From Tenuifilaceae bacterium CYCD (GTDB taxonomy: Bacteria; Bacteroidota; Bacteroidia; Bacteroidales; Tenuifilaceae), in the NCBI GenBank assembly GCA_036322835.1, contig AP027304.1:2418001-2482000 (forward strand): DNA of 64,000 bases. Reading direction: 5' to 3'. Shown here piece by piece: positions 47,235 to 56,500 of this stretch. The translations under genes and the position numbers were made by a program. Numbering within the stretch: position 1 is the first letter of the stretch; each line of letters opens with the position of its first letter. The notes below the pieces were generated by a model. The model was not told where the DNA came from. It did not search any database and was given only the letters and a program-made list of their open reading frames with translations.

Positions 47235-48581
47235 ATGAAGTTTTTTCGATTTACAGTTGTTTTAATAGCATCCTTAATCGGAGTATCAGATTCTTTAAAA
47301 TCGCAAAATGCCATCGATCAGGTTGTTGCAGTTGTTGGTGGGGAGCGGGTACTGCTCTCCGATATTGAACAGGAAATAATGCAGATGAAAATGCAGGGTG
47401 ATGTTACTGGCGAAAAGGATAAATGCTTTGTTTTGGAGCAACTTCTGATTCAAAAGTTATTGTTGGCTCAGTCTAAAATAGATAGTTTAACTTCAAACGA
47501 GGAGTCTGTTGAGTCGGAAATGAACCGTAGGTTAAAATATTTTATTAATCAAATTGGATCCGAAAAGGCATTGGAAAATTATTTTAGAAAACCGATGTAC
47601 GAAATAAAGGATGACTTGAGGGACCTCATACGGGAACAGCTATTAACCCAGCAGATGCGTCAAAAAATTGTTGAAAAGGTGAGTGTTACGCCTGCAGAGG
47701 TGAAAGATTTCTTTAAAGAAATACCAACCGATAGCCTTCCTCAAATTCCTGACCGGTATGTGTTGCAGCAAATAATGATTTTTCCTCCATCTACAGCCGA
47801 GGCCAAATTTAGGGTTAAGGAAAAGCTACTCGAAATTCGCGATAGGGTTCTTAAGGGAGAGCGCTTTTCAACACTTGCGGTTGCATACTCCGAGGACAGA
47901 GCATCGGCTATTCGTGGTGGTGAGTTAGGCTTCCGCTCCCGCGATGAGTTGGTTAAGGAATTTGCCGATGTGGCATTCAATTTAAAAGAGGGTCAGGTCA
48001 GTAATATTGTTGAAACCGAGTATGGTTTTCACCTTATCCAGATGATAGAGAACAAGGGAGATAGGGTGAATGTTCGGCACATCCTGATGAAACCACAGTA
48101 CTCTTCGGATATGTTGACAAAAGCTGTTGCTAAGCTCGACAGTATATCGAATTTAGTAAAGGCCGATAGCCTTACATTTGAGACTGCTGCAATGCGGTTC
48201 TCCGAAGATAAAAAGTCAAGTTTAAATGGAGGTTTAGTAATAAATCAGTACACCAATACAGCGATGTTTGAGAAGGATCAACTACAACCTTCCGATTATT
48301 ATATAATAAAAGAATTGAAAGAAGGAGAGATGAGTGCTCCCTTTGAATCACGCGATGATCATGCAAATGTTGTCTTCAAGGTTGTTAAGGTCAAAAAGAT
48401 CATTAAGTCGCATAAGGCAAATATAAAGGATGATTACGATATCATTCAGACTTTGGCTAAGCAAAGCGTGGAGAATGATATTTTGAAGAGTTGGGTTGAG
48501 AAAAAGCAGAAAACTACTTTTATACGAATCGATTCATCGTTAAAAAATTGCAATTTCGAATCAAAGGGTTGGATTAAGTAG
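47235..48581 (+). CDS. SurA-like periplasmic peptidyl-prolyl isomerase
   Basis: The product is 448 residues from the ATG at 47235 (the frame opens earlier at a TTG without a signal sequence). A signal peptide (about 1-24) is followed by the SurA N-terminal chaperone domain (DQVVAVVGGERVLLSDIEQEIMQMKMQG). A clear PpiC domain comes next (RYVLQQIMIFPPS...GGELGFRSRDELV...YGFHLIQMIENKG), and a second more divergent one (VRHILMKPQYS...) follows. SurA escorts outer-membrane proteins to the Bam complex. It ends 8 bases before the OstA-like gene. Confidence 0.92.
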   Translation: MKFFRFTVVLIASLIGVSDSLKSQNAIDQVVAVVGGERVLLSDIEQEIMQMKMQGDVTGEKDKCFVLEQLLIQKLLLAQSKIDSLTSNEESVESEMNRRLKYFINQIGSEKALENYFRKPMYEIKDDLRDLIREQLLTQQMRQKIVEKVSVTPAEVKDFFKEIPTDSLPQIPDRYVLQQIMIFPPSTAEAKFRVKEKLLEIRDRVLKGERFSTLAVAYSEDRASAIRGGELGFRSRDELVKEFADVAFNLKEGQVSNIVETEYGFHLIQMIENKGDRVNVRHILMKPQYSSDMLTKAVAKLDSISNLVKADSLTFETAAMRFSEDKKSSLNGGLVINQYTNTAMFEKDQLQPSDYYIIKELKEGEMSAPFESRDDHANVVFKVVKVKKIIKSHKANIKDDYDIIQTLAKQSVENDILKSWVEKKQKTTFIRIDSSLKNCNFESKGWIK

Positions 48582-48589
48582 CATTTAAA

Positions 48590-50221
48590 ATGCAGGGGTT
48601 GAATAGGTATTTTATAGCTTTAAGTATATTCTTGAGTGCACAGGTGCTGTGCACTCAGAGTTTGTTGGCACAGCAAAGAATTAAACTTGATGGTGCCAAT
48701 AGTATGAAAAATCTAAAGATTAACGGCCGGAATCTTATTAGGTATATTGGGAATGTGAGGTTTCTTTACGATAATACCAAAATGTATTGCGATAGTGCTT
48801 ACTTGGATCCAGATGACAACTCTTTTGATGCGTACGGAAATGTTGTGATTGCCAAGGAAAAAACAAAGATTTATGGTGAGAAGTTACATTTTGATGGCAA
48901 AACATCCCTTGGAAAGTTGACGGGGCATGAGGTACGCTTGGTTGATGAGGATGCTACATTGGTAACCAATGTACTTCAATTTAATTCTAAAACTAGTTAC
49001 GCCTTCTACACAACTGGGGGTGTGGTTACATCAAAGGATTCAAAGTTAACCAGCCAGCGGGGATACTACGATAGATCAACTGGAAATGTTGCTTTTGCAG
49101 GTAAGGTAGAGATGAATCATCCCGATGGAACGCTTTATACGGATTCCCTTGAGTATAGGACTAAGGTTGAAGTGGCTAATTTTTTTGGACCTACCAATAT
49201 CTACAATAAGGATAATTTTGCTTACTGCGAAAAAGGTTGGTATAATCGAAAGATAGAACAGTCTAATTTTCAGACTAACGCTTACGTTGTAAATGGCAAT
49301 CAGAAATTGTTTGGTGATAATATTTTTTACGATAAACCTAATGGCTATGCTCGAATTATCGGGAAAGTAGTGGTGGTAGATACGGTTAATAATACATATG
49401 CGTACGGAGATAAGGCTAATTATTGGGACTTAAAAAAGGAGGCGGAAATTACCGATAACCCCTATGTGATGATGATCGACAAAAAAGATACCCTGTTCTT
49501 ACGTTCCGATAAATTATTCCTTAGAACTTTAAAGAAGGAGAAGGTTAGTACAACGGATTCAACTTATCGGTTGTTAAAGGCCATTGGCGACGTGAAGTTT
49601 TATAGAAGGGATGTGCAGGGCGTTTGCGATTCGATGGTTTACAATACCAACGATTCAACTCTCGTAATGCACGTAAACCCAATTATGTGGAACGAGACAA
49701 ACCAAATGACTGCCGATTTGATTACGATGCATTCCGGAAAGAATTCCATTAGACAAATGGATTTTGTTGGATCTGCTTTTGTAGCTTCAAAGGAGGATAC
49801 ATTACATTTTAACCAATTAAGAGGAAAGTCAATTTATGCTCGATTTACCGATGGTAAACTTAACCGAATGGATGTTCAGGGAAATGGGCAGTCTGTGTAC
49901 TACGGACGAGAGAACGATACCATCACAATGGTAAACAGAGTGGAGTGTTCCGATATTTCAATCTATGTTCGTGAAAACAAGATAAGTAGGATTGTTTATA
50001 GGGATAAGCCAAGTTCAAACTTTTATCCAATAGATCTTGTAGAAATTGAAGACGTTACCTTAAAGGGATTCCGCTGGAGAGAGAATCTTCGGCCAGTTAA
50101 TCGGTTTTCGATTATACCCAAAACGTTGAAACTTTTTCCAGTGGATAAAAGTAGAAATAAGGCCAAGCCAGTTTTAAAAGCCAAAACGGTTGAAATAAAA
50201 CAAAAGAGAGAGGTTAAGTAA
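48590..50221 (+). CDS. OstA/LptA-like protein (lipopolysaccharide transport)
   Basis: The product is 543 residues with a signal peptide (about 1-28, ending LLAQ). The body is a long series of beta segments of the OstA type (NLIRYIGNVRFLYDNTKMYCDSAYLD, FDAYGNVVIAKEKTKIYGEKL, TTGGVVTSKDSKLTSQRGYYD). Each repeat is the LptA jelly-roll unit that binds lipid A in the periplasmic bridge. It is much longer than E. coli LptA, as usual for the Bacteroidetes OstA-like form. The C-terminal 40 residues are basic. It is last in the parvulin operon, with a hairpin directly at its stop. Confidence 0.9.
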   Translation: MQGLNRYFIALSIFLSAQVLCTQSLLAQQRIKLDGANSMKNLKINGRNLIRYIGNVRFLYDNTKMYCDSAYLDPDDNSFDAYGNVVIAKEKTKIYGEKLHFDGKTSLGKLTGHEVRLVDEDATLVTNVLQFNSKTSYAFYTTGGVVTSKDSKLTSQRGYYDRSTGNVAFAGKVEMNHPDGTLYTDSLEYRTKVEVANFFGPTNIYNKDNFAYCEKGWYNRKIEQSNFQTNAYVVNGNQKLFGDNIFYDKPNGYARIIGKVVVVDTVNNTYAYGDKANYWDLKKEAEITDNPYVMMIDKKDTLFLRSDKLFLRTLKKEKVSTTDSTYRLLKAIGDVKFYRRDVQGVCDSMVYNTNDSTLVMHVNPIMWNETNQMTADLITMHSGKNSIRQMDFVGSAFVASKEDTLHFNQLRGKSIYARFTDGKLNRMDVQGNGQSVYYGRENDTITMVNRVECSDISIYVRENKISRIVYRDKPSSNFYPIDLVEIEDVTLKGFRWRENLRPVNRFSIIPKTLKLFPVDKSRNKAKPVLKAKTVEIKQKREVK

Positions 50222-50235
50222 ACCTCTCTCTTTTT
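50202..50235. terminator. Bidirectional terminator between ostA-like and DUF2795-type genes
   Basis: A 10-bp stem GAGAGAGGTT / AACCTCTCTC with a 5-base loop spans the stop of the + gene. T runs follow on the + strand (TTTTT) and on the minus strand (TTTTGTTTT), so it can serve both converging genes. Confidence 0.85.
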
Positions 50236-50455
50236 AGTATTCGTCTTCGTTAAAGAAGAAATCTTCTTTAGTTGGATAATCGGGCCAGATATCTTCTATG
50301 CTCTCATAAATTTCATTTTCATCTTCAAGTTCCTGAAGGTTTTCAATTACTTCAAGAGGTGCACCTGAACGGATGGCATAATCAATTAATTCCTCTTTAG
50401 TTGCTGGCCAGGGCGCATCTTCCAATTTTGATGCTAATTCTAGTGTCCAGTACAT
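50234..50455 (-). CDS. Small acidic DUF2795-family protein
   Basis: The product is 73 residues, strongly acidic (C-terminal NEDEY, many Glu/Asp). It opens MYWTLELASKLEDAPWPATKEELIDYAIRSG, which I recognise as the highly conserved Bacteroidetes form of DUF2795. No function is assigned. The ATG follows a leader of about 58 bases that starts at the -7 box 50520-50527. Strong conservation in a short acidic protein suggests binding to a basic partner, which is inference. Confidence 0.88.
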   Translation of the reverse strand: MYWTLELASKLEDAPWPATKEELIDYAIRSGAPLEVIENLQELEDENEIYESIEDIWPDYPTKEDFFFNEDEY

Positions 50456-50519
50456 AATTATTAGTTAGTATATGGTTAAGTTGTTGATTTGTAACTTATT
50501 GTATTTAATGCTGTTTACG

Positions 50520-50527
50520 CAAATATA
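50520..50527 (-). promoter_or_regulatory. Bacteroidetes -7 box (TATATTTG) for the DUF2795-type gene
   Basis: This is an exact TAnnTTTG match on the minus strand, 64 bases before the ATG at 50455 and just beyond the 3' end of the pduO-type gene. Confidence 0.55.
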
Positions 50528-50540
50528 GAAAAAAAATATA

Positions 50541-51089
50541 TCAAATATTAGGTTGCCATTTCATTTGTTCAATTTTTAAGTCTTTTGCCAATTTTCTGGA
50601 CAAAATAAAGAAAAAATCACTCAATCTGTTTAAATACTTAACTAAGTTTTCGGGTACAGGCGTTTCCTCTGCTAGTTTTATGGTGATTCTTTCTGTTTTC
50701 CGGCAAACAGTTCTGCATATGTGGCAGATGGATACACTTTGATGTCCTCCGGGAAGTACAAATGAAGTAAGTGGGGGCAGGGTTGCATCTATTTTATCAA
50801 TTTCTTCTTCAAGAAACGTTATTTTTTCATCCTGAATAGTAGGGATTTTTACTTTGCAATCGGTGCAATCCGCTGCCAAGATTGCTGCACAATCCATAAG
50901 GTTGTCTTGAATTCGAATTAGCGTTTGCTTTGTTTCGCTATCAATAGGTTGATCGCGGAGTAACCCTACGTATGAAATTAACTCGTCAACTGTGCCGTAG
51001 GCCTCTATTCTTGCATGATACTTTGGCACTCTTTTACCTCCAATTAGCGATGTTGTACCTTTGTCGCCGGTTCTTGTGTAAATTTTCAT
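50541..51089 (-). CDS. Cob(I)alamin adenosyltransferase, PduO type
   Basis: The 182-residue enzyme makes adenosylcobalamin from cob(I)alamin and ATP. The N-terminal ATP motif is YTRTGDKGTTSL, then FVLPGGHQ, HICRTVCRKTER and YLNRLSDFFFILSR. I chose the ATG at 51089; the frame opens three bases earlier in sense only through a TTG. Extra cysteines (CAAILAADCTDC) are noticeable but of unknown meaning. No cobalamin-dependent enzyme or transporter is adjacent. Confidence 0.94.
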   Translation of the reverse strand: MKIYTRTGDKGTTSLIGGKRVPKYHARIEAYGTVDELISYVGLLRDQPIDSETKQTLIRIQDNLMDCAAILAADCTDCKVKIPTIQDEKITFLEEEIDKIDATLPPLTSFVLPGGHQSVSICHICRTVCRKTERITIKLAEETPVPENLVKYLNRLSDFFFILSRKLAKDLKIEQMKWQPNI

Positions 51090-51143
51090 TTTCAAGTGTT
51101 CGATTGTTCAGGTTTCGGTTTTATTTCTTTATCTCACTAAAAT

Positions 51144-51175
51144 AAAGACTTGCCATTACAATAGCAAGTCTTTTT
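51144..51175 (-). terminator. Terminator after the ABC ATPase gene
   Basis: A 10-bp stem AAAGACTTGC / GCAAGTCTTT with a 10-base loop, read on the minus strand, is followed by TATTTT. It begins about 22 bases after the stop codon at 51197. Confidence 0.8.
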
Positions 51176-51196
51176 GTAAATAACATTCGGTAATTT

Positions 51197-51928
51197 CTAT
51201 TGTTCAGTAAGCACCACTTTTTGTTTTAATGTGGGATGATGGTTTATTTCGTCGGACTCAATCATTCCATCTCTCAATCTAACTATTCTTCGGGCGTGCT
51301 TGGCAATATCTTCCTCGTGGGTAACTAGTATAATGGTGTTTCCTTGTGCATAGATATCCTCGAATAGATTCATGATGTCAACGGACGTTTTTGAGTCGAG
51401 ATTTCCAGTGGGCTCGTCGGCCAGTATAATTGATGGATCGTTTACAAGTGCTCTTGCAACAGCCACTCGTTGGCGCTGACCTCCCGATAATTCGTTGGGC
51501 TTATGCTCCATTCGATCCGAAAGGTTGACGTTGTTCAGTGCTTTTATTGCCTTTTCAATCCTTTCTTGCTTAGGAACCCCGGCATATACTAATGGCAATA
51601 CGACATTGTCTATTGCGGTGTAACGGGGCAACAGGTTGAAGGTTTGAAAAACAAACCCAATTTCTTTATTCCGAATTTCGGCCAAAGCGTCATCGGACAG
51701 CTTGCTAACATCGGTTCCATTTAGAACATAAGTTCCTTCGGTTGGTGTATCGAGGCATCCTAAGATGTTCATTAGTGTTGATTTCCCGGAGCCTGAAGGT
51801 CCCATAATGGCAACGTACTCGTTTTTGTTGATTGTGAGATCAACTCCTTTTAACGCTTTTACAACAACACTACCAACTTGGTAGAATTTTTTGATGCTGT
51901 GAATATGTATCAACGTGTTATTGTCCAT
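51197..51928 (-). CDS. ABC transporter ATP-binding protein, LolD/MacB type
   Basis: The product is 243 residues. Walker A is GPSGSGKST, the Q-loop is [11 protein letters not shown], the signature is [15 protein letters not shown], Walker B is IILADEPTG with NLDSKTS, and the switch is VTHE. The overall pattern is that of LolD/MacB/FtsE ATPases that drive lipoprotein release or efflux. No permease gene is adjacent, so the partner must be elsewhere. The gene is preceded by a methyltransferase and followed by its own terminator. Confidence 0.93.
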   Translation of the reverse strand: MDNNTLIHIHSIKKFYQVGSVVVKALKGVDLTINKNEYVAIMGPSGSGKSTLMNILGCLDTPTEGTYVLNGTDVSKLSDDALAEIRNKEIGFVFQTFNLLPRYTAIDNVVLPLVYAGVPKQERIEKAIKALNNVNLSDRMEHKPNELSGGQRQRVAVARALVNDPSIILADEPTGNLDSKTSVDIMNLFEDIYAQGNTIILVTHEEDIAKHARRIVRLRDGMIESDEINHHPTLKQKVVLTEQ

Positions 51929-51991
51929 ATTTTTTGATGATTTATTTTACATGTTAGTTAAAAGATATTTAATCAATTCATTGCAATTATT

Positions 51992-52801
51992 TTAGAAAGG
52001 ACCGTAGCGCAATAGAAAATGCTGCTTTGTGATCCCCTTTTCAAATATTAGAATACCGCATCGGAATAAATCTAACGAGAGGCTAACCCTTGGATCGGCT
52101 TTAATAAAATCCCAAGCTTTTTCCATTCCCTTGCTCCACCGTATGTCGTCAACAACAATTATGCTTTTTTCGGTTGTCTTGGTCATAAGTAAATCAGCAT
52201 ATCCGATAAGCGCTCTGGCATTGTGGTTGCCATCGATAAATGCAAAATCAACGCTCTTTAACTCATTAAGAATTAACGGTAGTTGATCGTCGAAATTGCC
52301 CGAGAGGGTTTGAATGTTGTTTAAGTAATTCTTTTTGAATCGAGCACGGGCTATTCCCTGTATTGCCTCATCGCCCTCAATGGTAAATACGTTTGTGCTT
52401 GGATTGCTTGCTGCTAGATACATTGTGCTGATTCCAACGGATGTGCCGAGTTCAATAACGTTTTCGGGTTGGTAGTGTTTGCACAATCGGTATAGCAATC
52501 GTCCCAGATGCGGTGGAACAGACACCGTTCGTGCAATTCTCTTCAACGAAACCTGCTCCCCTCTATAGCCATTATTAATCCCCTCAGCAATCGATTTCCG
52601 TATTACTGTTAAGCCACAACTTTTTAATTCTTTTCGGTACCCTTCAATTTTTTCAAAGATCTCCTCTTTCTTGTCAGGCTCAATAACCTCGGTGTATAGT
52701 TTGTAAACATAGGGCGAATGAACGCCATGTCCTCCTGTTGGCTTGCTATTGAACCAAAACTTGAAATAATTTTTAATCTGCCCCAAAACTCCTGTCCTCA
52801 T
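51992..52801 (-). CDS. Class I SAM-dependent methyltransferase
   Basis: The product is 269 residues from the ATG at 52801. The N-terminal 90 residues carry FWFNSKPTGGHGVHSPYVYKLYTEVI, a start typical of a Bacteroidetes methyltransferase family. The SAM motif is NVIELGTSVGISTMYLA, with FTIEGDE and DFAFIDGNHNA following, as in O-methyltransferases. The substrate is unknown. It precedes the LolD-type ATPase by 63 bases on the same strand. Confidence 0.88.
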   Translation of the reverse strand: MRTGVLGQIKNYFKFWFNSKPTGGHGVHSPYVYKLYTEVIEPDKKEEIFEKIEGYRKELKSCGLTVIRKSIAEGINNGYRGEQVSLKRIARTVSVPPHLGRLLYRLCKHYQPENVIELGTSVGISTMYLAASNPSTNVFTIEGDEAIQGIARARFKKNYLNNIQTLSGNFDDQLPLILNELKSVDFAFIDGNHNARALIGYADLLMTKTTEKSIIVVDDIRWSKGMEKAWDFIKADPRVSLSLDLFRCGILIFEKGITKQHFLLRYGPF

Positions 52802-52946
52802 GTCCAAAATCGTAAATCTTTATATTGCTAATGTACGATTTGACAAGGTGTAAAGTATGATTTATTCTGTTAAAAAAGGTTTAAGCCAATTTATTTTGTC
52901 TTATTAAATCAGTTGTGTTTTATCGTTTTTAATGTTTATTTATGGT

Positions 52947-52954
52947 TAGATTTG
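52947..52954 (+). promoter_or_regulatory. Bacteroidetes -7 box (TAGATTTG) for recG
   Basis: This is an exact TAnnTTTG match, 53 bases before the ATG at 53008. Confidence 0.5.
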
Positions 52955-53007
52955 TGGAGGTGAATAACAATTAAATATCTGCTTAGTGCAAATACTTGTT
53001 CTCGTAT

Positions 53008-55116
53008 ATGAACCAAATTCTTTTAACTGATATTAAATTTTTACCAGGGGTTGGGCCTAAACGAGCTGATTTGCTTCAGAAAGAGTTGGGAATAAATACT
53101 TTTTCCGATCTTCTTTATTTTTACCCGTACAAGCATATCGATAGATCAAAGATTTACAAAATTTCGGAGATAAACGAGGATTTGCCATATATTCAGATAG
53201 TTGGTAGGGTGGTGAGAATTGATGAGACTGGTGTTGGCCGGAATAAGCGCCTCAATGCAATTTTTTCTGATGGTACTGGCAGTATCGAGTTGGTTTGGTT
53301 CAAGGGCATAACGTGGATGGCCAAATGGCTCAAACCCAATGTTAATTATTTGGTTTTTGGGAAAGCAAGTAGATTTGGTAGTCGGTATAGCATTGCACAT
53401 CCCGAAATGGAGGAGTATAGAGTTGGACAAGAGAAGTTAATGGGAGCGTTACAGCCGGCCTACTCTACAACCGAAAAACTCAAAAGCAATAGAATTACTT
53501 CCAAAACAATCCTTGGATTTCAGCAATCTCTTTTAAATATTGTGATAGGTAAGTTGGAGGAAACTCTACCTCCATACATCATTGAGCAGCATAAGTTGAT
53601 GACGTTGCCCGAGGCCATGCGTAACATTCACTTTCCTCAAAGTGTATCGTTGCTGAAAAAGGCAGAGCATCGAATTAAGTTTGAGGAACTTTTCTATATT
53701 CAGTTGGGAATTCTGTTAAGGCAAACCGTGCGCCAGTCAAAGGTGAATGGTCATGTTTTTGGCAGAGTGGGGGAGGTGTTTAATCAGTTTTATCATGATA
53801 AATTGCCATTTCCTCTTACTGAGGCTCAGAAGAGAGTTATCCGCGAGATAAGACGCGATATGGGAAGTGGTAAACAGATGAATAGGCTTCTGCAGGGCGA
53901 TGTCGGCAGTGGAAAAACGGTTGTGGCATTGATGTCGATGCTTATTGCTGTCGATAATGGTTATCAGGCGTGCATTATGGCTCCAACTGAAATATTGGCT
54001 AATCAACATTACGAATCGATTTCAGCGTTGCTTGATGGTCTGCCTGTTAGTGTAGGGCTGCTTACCGGTAGTACAAAACGATCGGAACGGAACAATCTGC
54101 ATCGTTCGTTGGAGGCTGGCGAATTGAATATACTGATCGGAACTCATGCGCTTTTGGAGGATGTTGTTAAATTCAAAAATCTTGGATTTACTGTAATCGA
54201 TGAACAACAGCGATTCGGTGTTATGCAGAGGGCTAAACTTTGGGATAAGAATGATGATCCGCCCCATGTGCTTGTTATGACAGCAACGCCAATTCCCCGA
54301 ACTCTAGCAATGACTTTATATGGCGATTTGGAGGTAAGTGTTATCGATGAATTACCGCCTGGCCGAAAACCTGTGAAAACAATCCATTACACAGACCTAA
54401 AACGGAATGTTGTTTTTGGCATGATTCGAGAGCAAATCAAGGCTGGCCGGCAGGTTTATGTTGTGTATCCGTTGATTAAGGAATCTGAAAAGATGGAAAA
54501 TCTTAAGGATCTGCAGGACGGGTATGAGAGTATTGTCCGAGCATTTCCACCACCAGAATATGTTACTGTAGTGGTTCACGGCCAGATGAAGCCAGAGGAA
54601 AAGGATTTTTCGATGAATCTTTTTGTCCGGGGAAAAGCTCATATAATGGTTGCTACAACGGTGATTGAGGTTGGTGTTAATGTTCCAAATGCAACGGTAA
54701 TGCTTATTGAAAGCGCTGAACGTTTTGGCCTTTCTCAATTGCATCAGTTGAGGGGCAGAGTTGGCCGTGGAGCCGATGAAAGTTACTGTATTTTGATGTC
54801 GCAGGTGAAGTTGTCTGCAGAATCTCGAAAACGTTTGGAAACCATGACATCTACTAACGATGGATTCGAAATCGCAGAGGTTGATCTTAAATTACGTGGC
54901 CCAGGCGATATTGATGGCACTATGCAGAGTGGCTCGCCAATTGACTTAAAACTGGCAAGTTTAAGCTCCGACGGGCAACTACTGCAGTATGCGAGGAATG
55001 TGGCAAAGGATATATTATCAATGGACCCTTTGTTGTCGAGCCAGCAGAATGAACGTTTGGCTCAAAGGCTCGATGAAATCGTGCAAGAAAGAAACAATTT
55101 TAGCCGAATAAGTTGA
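53008..55116 (+). CDS. recG: ATP-dependent DNA helicase RecG
   Basis: The 702-residue protein processes stalled replication forks and branched DNA. The N-terminal wedge/OB part opens DIKFLPGVGPKRADLLQKELG. The helicase motifs are QGDVGSGKTVVAL (Walker A, about 296-308), DEQQRFGVMQR (DEQQ in place of the common DEQH) and TATPIPRTLA, with the RGRVGRG and LRGPGDI blocks at the end. The ATG at 53008 is preferred to a TTG at 52996. Its TGA overlaps the ATG of the DUF3108 gene by one base. Confidence 0.96.
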   Translation: MNQILLTDIKFLPGVGPKRADLLQKELGINTFSDLLYFYPYKHIDRSKIYKISEINEDLPYIQIVGRVVRIDETGVGRNKRLNAIFSDGTGSIELVWFKGITWMAKWLKPNVNYLVFGKASRFGSRYSIAHPEMEEYRVGQEKLMGALQPAYSTTEKLKSNRITSKTILGFQQSLLNIVIGKLEETLPPYIIEQHKLMTLPEAMRNIHFPQSVSLLKKAEHRIKFEELFYIQLGILLRQTVRQSKVNGHVFGRVGEVFNQFYHDKLPFPLTEAQKRVIREIRRDMGSGKQMNRLLQGDVGSGKTVVALMSMLIAVDNGYQACIMAPTEILANQHYESISALLDGLPVSVGLLTGSTKRSERNNLHRSLEAGELNILIGTHALLEDVVKFKNLGFTVIDEQQRFGVMQRAKLWDKNDDPPHVLVMTATPIPRTLAMTLYGDLEVSVIDELPPGRKPVKTIHYTDLKRNVVFGMIREQIKAGRQVYVVYPLIKESEKMENLKDLQDGYESIVRAFPPPEYVTVVVHGQMKPEEKDFSMNLFVRGKAHIMVATTVIEVGVNVPNATVMLIESAERFGLSQLHQLRGRVGRGADESYCILMSQVKLSAESRKRLETMTSTNDGFEIAEVDLKLRGPGDIDGTMQSGSPIDLKLASLSSDGQLLQYARNVAKDILSMDPLLSSQQNERLAQRLDEIVQERNNFSRIS

Positions 55117-55937
55117 TGAGACTTTTAAAAGGTTTAATCATTGTCTTTATCGCTATTGCTTTTGAACTCAAATCGCAAAATTCAAATAGTTGTGATATTG
55201 TCAATAATGCATTTATCCCAGGTGAGAAGGTTGTTTACGAAATGAGTTATACCTGGTATTTTGTGTGGACAGATATTGGGACGGTTGAGTTTACTGTAAA
55301 TTCCGATAAGCGTTTTGGAAAAGATATGCTTCATTTAAAAGCGGTTGGGGAAAGTTATGCTTTTTACGATTGGTTTTTTAAAGTTCGCGATTTGTACGAA
55401 TCATGGGTTGATCCTGTAACGCTTTCGCCGCATTATTTCAACCGCGATATTTATGAGGGTGGCTTTACAAAAGAGAACGAGTATTGGTTTGATTGGCAAA
55501 GAAATGAATTGTCTGTTAGGGTTCGAAGGAAGAAAGGTGCGAATCGATATGATACGCTTAAACTCGAAAAGTGTGTTTACGATGTTGTAACAGCAATTTA
55601 TGTTAGTCGAAATCTCGACTTTGGCAATGTAAAGCAGGGCAAGGTGTTTCCTGTTGCGGCCATAATGGATGAGAAAGTATATCATGTGGGGTATAGATTT
55701 CTTGGAAGAGAAAATAAAAATATTAAAGGTTTGGGTAGATTACGATGTTTGAAGTTTCAGGTAGATGTGGTTGCTAGTGATATTTTCGAGGGTGATCAAA
55801 GAATCTATGTTTGGGTTGCTGATGATGGTAATAAACTTCCCGTTCTAATTGAATCTCCAATCCGAGTAGGAAGTGTTACGGCTAGAGTGAAATCTGCAAG
55901 GGGATTAAAATATTCACTGAAATCAAAAATCCGCTGA
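55116..55937 (+). CDS. DUF3108 secreted protein
   Basis: The product is 273 residues with a signal peptide (about 1-20). The N-terminal GEKVVYEMSYTWYFVWTDIGTVEFTV and the later KEN-YWFDWQRNEL and KVFPVAAIMDEKVYHVGYRFLGRE blocks match the DUF3108 beta-barrel-like family of periplasmic or outer-membrane-associated proteins of unknown function. Translation is probably coupled to recG through the one-base stop/start overlap (ATG at 55116). Confidence 0.85.
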   Translation: MRLLKGLIIVFIAIAFELKSQNSNSCDIVNNAFIPGEKVVYEMSYTWYFVWTDIGTVEFTVNSDKRFGKDMLHLKAVGESYAFYDWFFKVRDLYESWVDPVTLSPHYFNRDIYEGGFTKENEYWFDWQRNELSVRVRRKKGANRYDTLKLEKCVYDVVTAIYVSRNLDFGNVKQGKVFPVAAIMDEKVYHVGYRFLGRENKNIKGLGRLRCLKFQVDVVASDIFEGDQRIYVWVADDGNKLPVLIESPIRVGSVTARVKSARGLKYSLKSKIR

Positions 55938-56006
55938 ATATAATGTGTCTTTAGCATGATTTTTGTGCTATTTATTAATCTTGTAAACTAATTTAAATTA
56001 TATACC

Positions 56007-56420
56007 ATGACGAAATTATCTTTAGTCTTAGCCGCTTTATTTATAACAGTGGCATTAAATTCATGTTTAGATAATGAAACTGAAGTTATTTATTCCGATT
56101 ATGTTACAGTTACAGTTATAGGAGCCTTACCCGATACAGTTGAGGTAAATACTCCCATAATTATTTCTTTGAGAGGCACTGCACCTAATAGTTGTTGGCA
56201 TTCCATTCATTTTGCAAAGGGAGTAAAGGAGGATACGCTTTGCACTTATGCAGCCATTGCAACGTTTGAGAATCATGGAGAGAATTGTGCAGAAGTAGAG
56301 GTAACAAAAGACACAGTGGTGACATTTACACCAACACTCGCTAAATCATATGTTTTTCAATTTGTGAAATCATATACCGAGGTAACTAAAGATACTGTAG
56401 TTGTCATACCTGCTGAATAA
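56007..56420 (+). CDS. Small lipoprotein of unknown function
   Basis: The product is 137 residues with a lipoprotein signal ending LNSC (about Cys20). The rest is short beta segments with several Cys (NSCWHSIH, DTLCTYAA, ENCAEVEV) that could form disulfides. The octamer EVTKDTVV occurs twice (about residues 98-105 and 125-132), also as a DNA near-repeat. No family recognised. Confidence 0.75.
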   Translation: MTKLSLVLAALFITVALNSCLDNETEVIYSDYVTVTVIGALPDTVEVNTPIIISLRGTAPNSCWHSIHFAKGVKEDTLCTYAAIATFENHGENCAEVEVTKDTVVTFTPTLAKSYVFQFVKSYTEVTKDTVVVIPAE

Positions 56421-56451
56421 AATTCTTTTTTTGAGATAATTAATTTAAGGT

Positions 56452-56484
56452 AAAAAAAAGGAGCCATTTCTGGGCTCCTTTTTT
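56452..56484. terminator. Bidirectional terminator between the lipoprotein and rnfA
   Basis: The stem AAAAAGGAGCC / GGCTCCTTTTT with a 7-base loop has T runs on both strands. It lies between the convergent stops at 56420 and 56501. Confidence 0.88.
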
Positions 56485-56500
56485 GATAGGTATTTTTTTG

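Noticed and set aside
56290-56400. Short near-repeat encoding EVTKDTVV twice, considered as a repeat element
   Set aside because: It is in frame inside one small lipoprotein and is only two copies, better read as an internal protein repeat.
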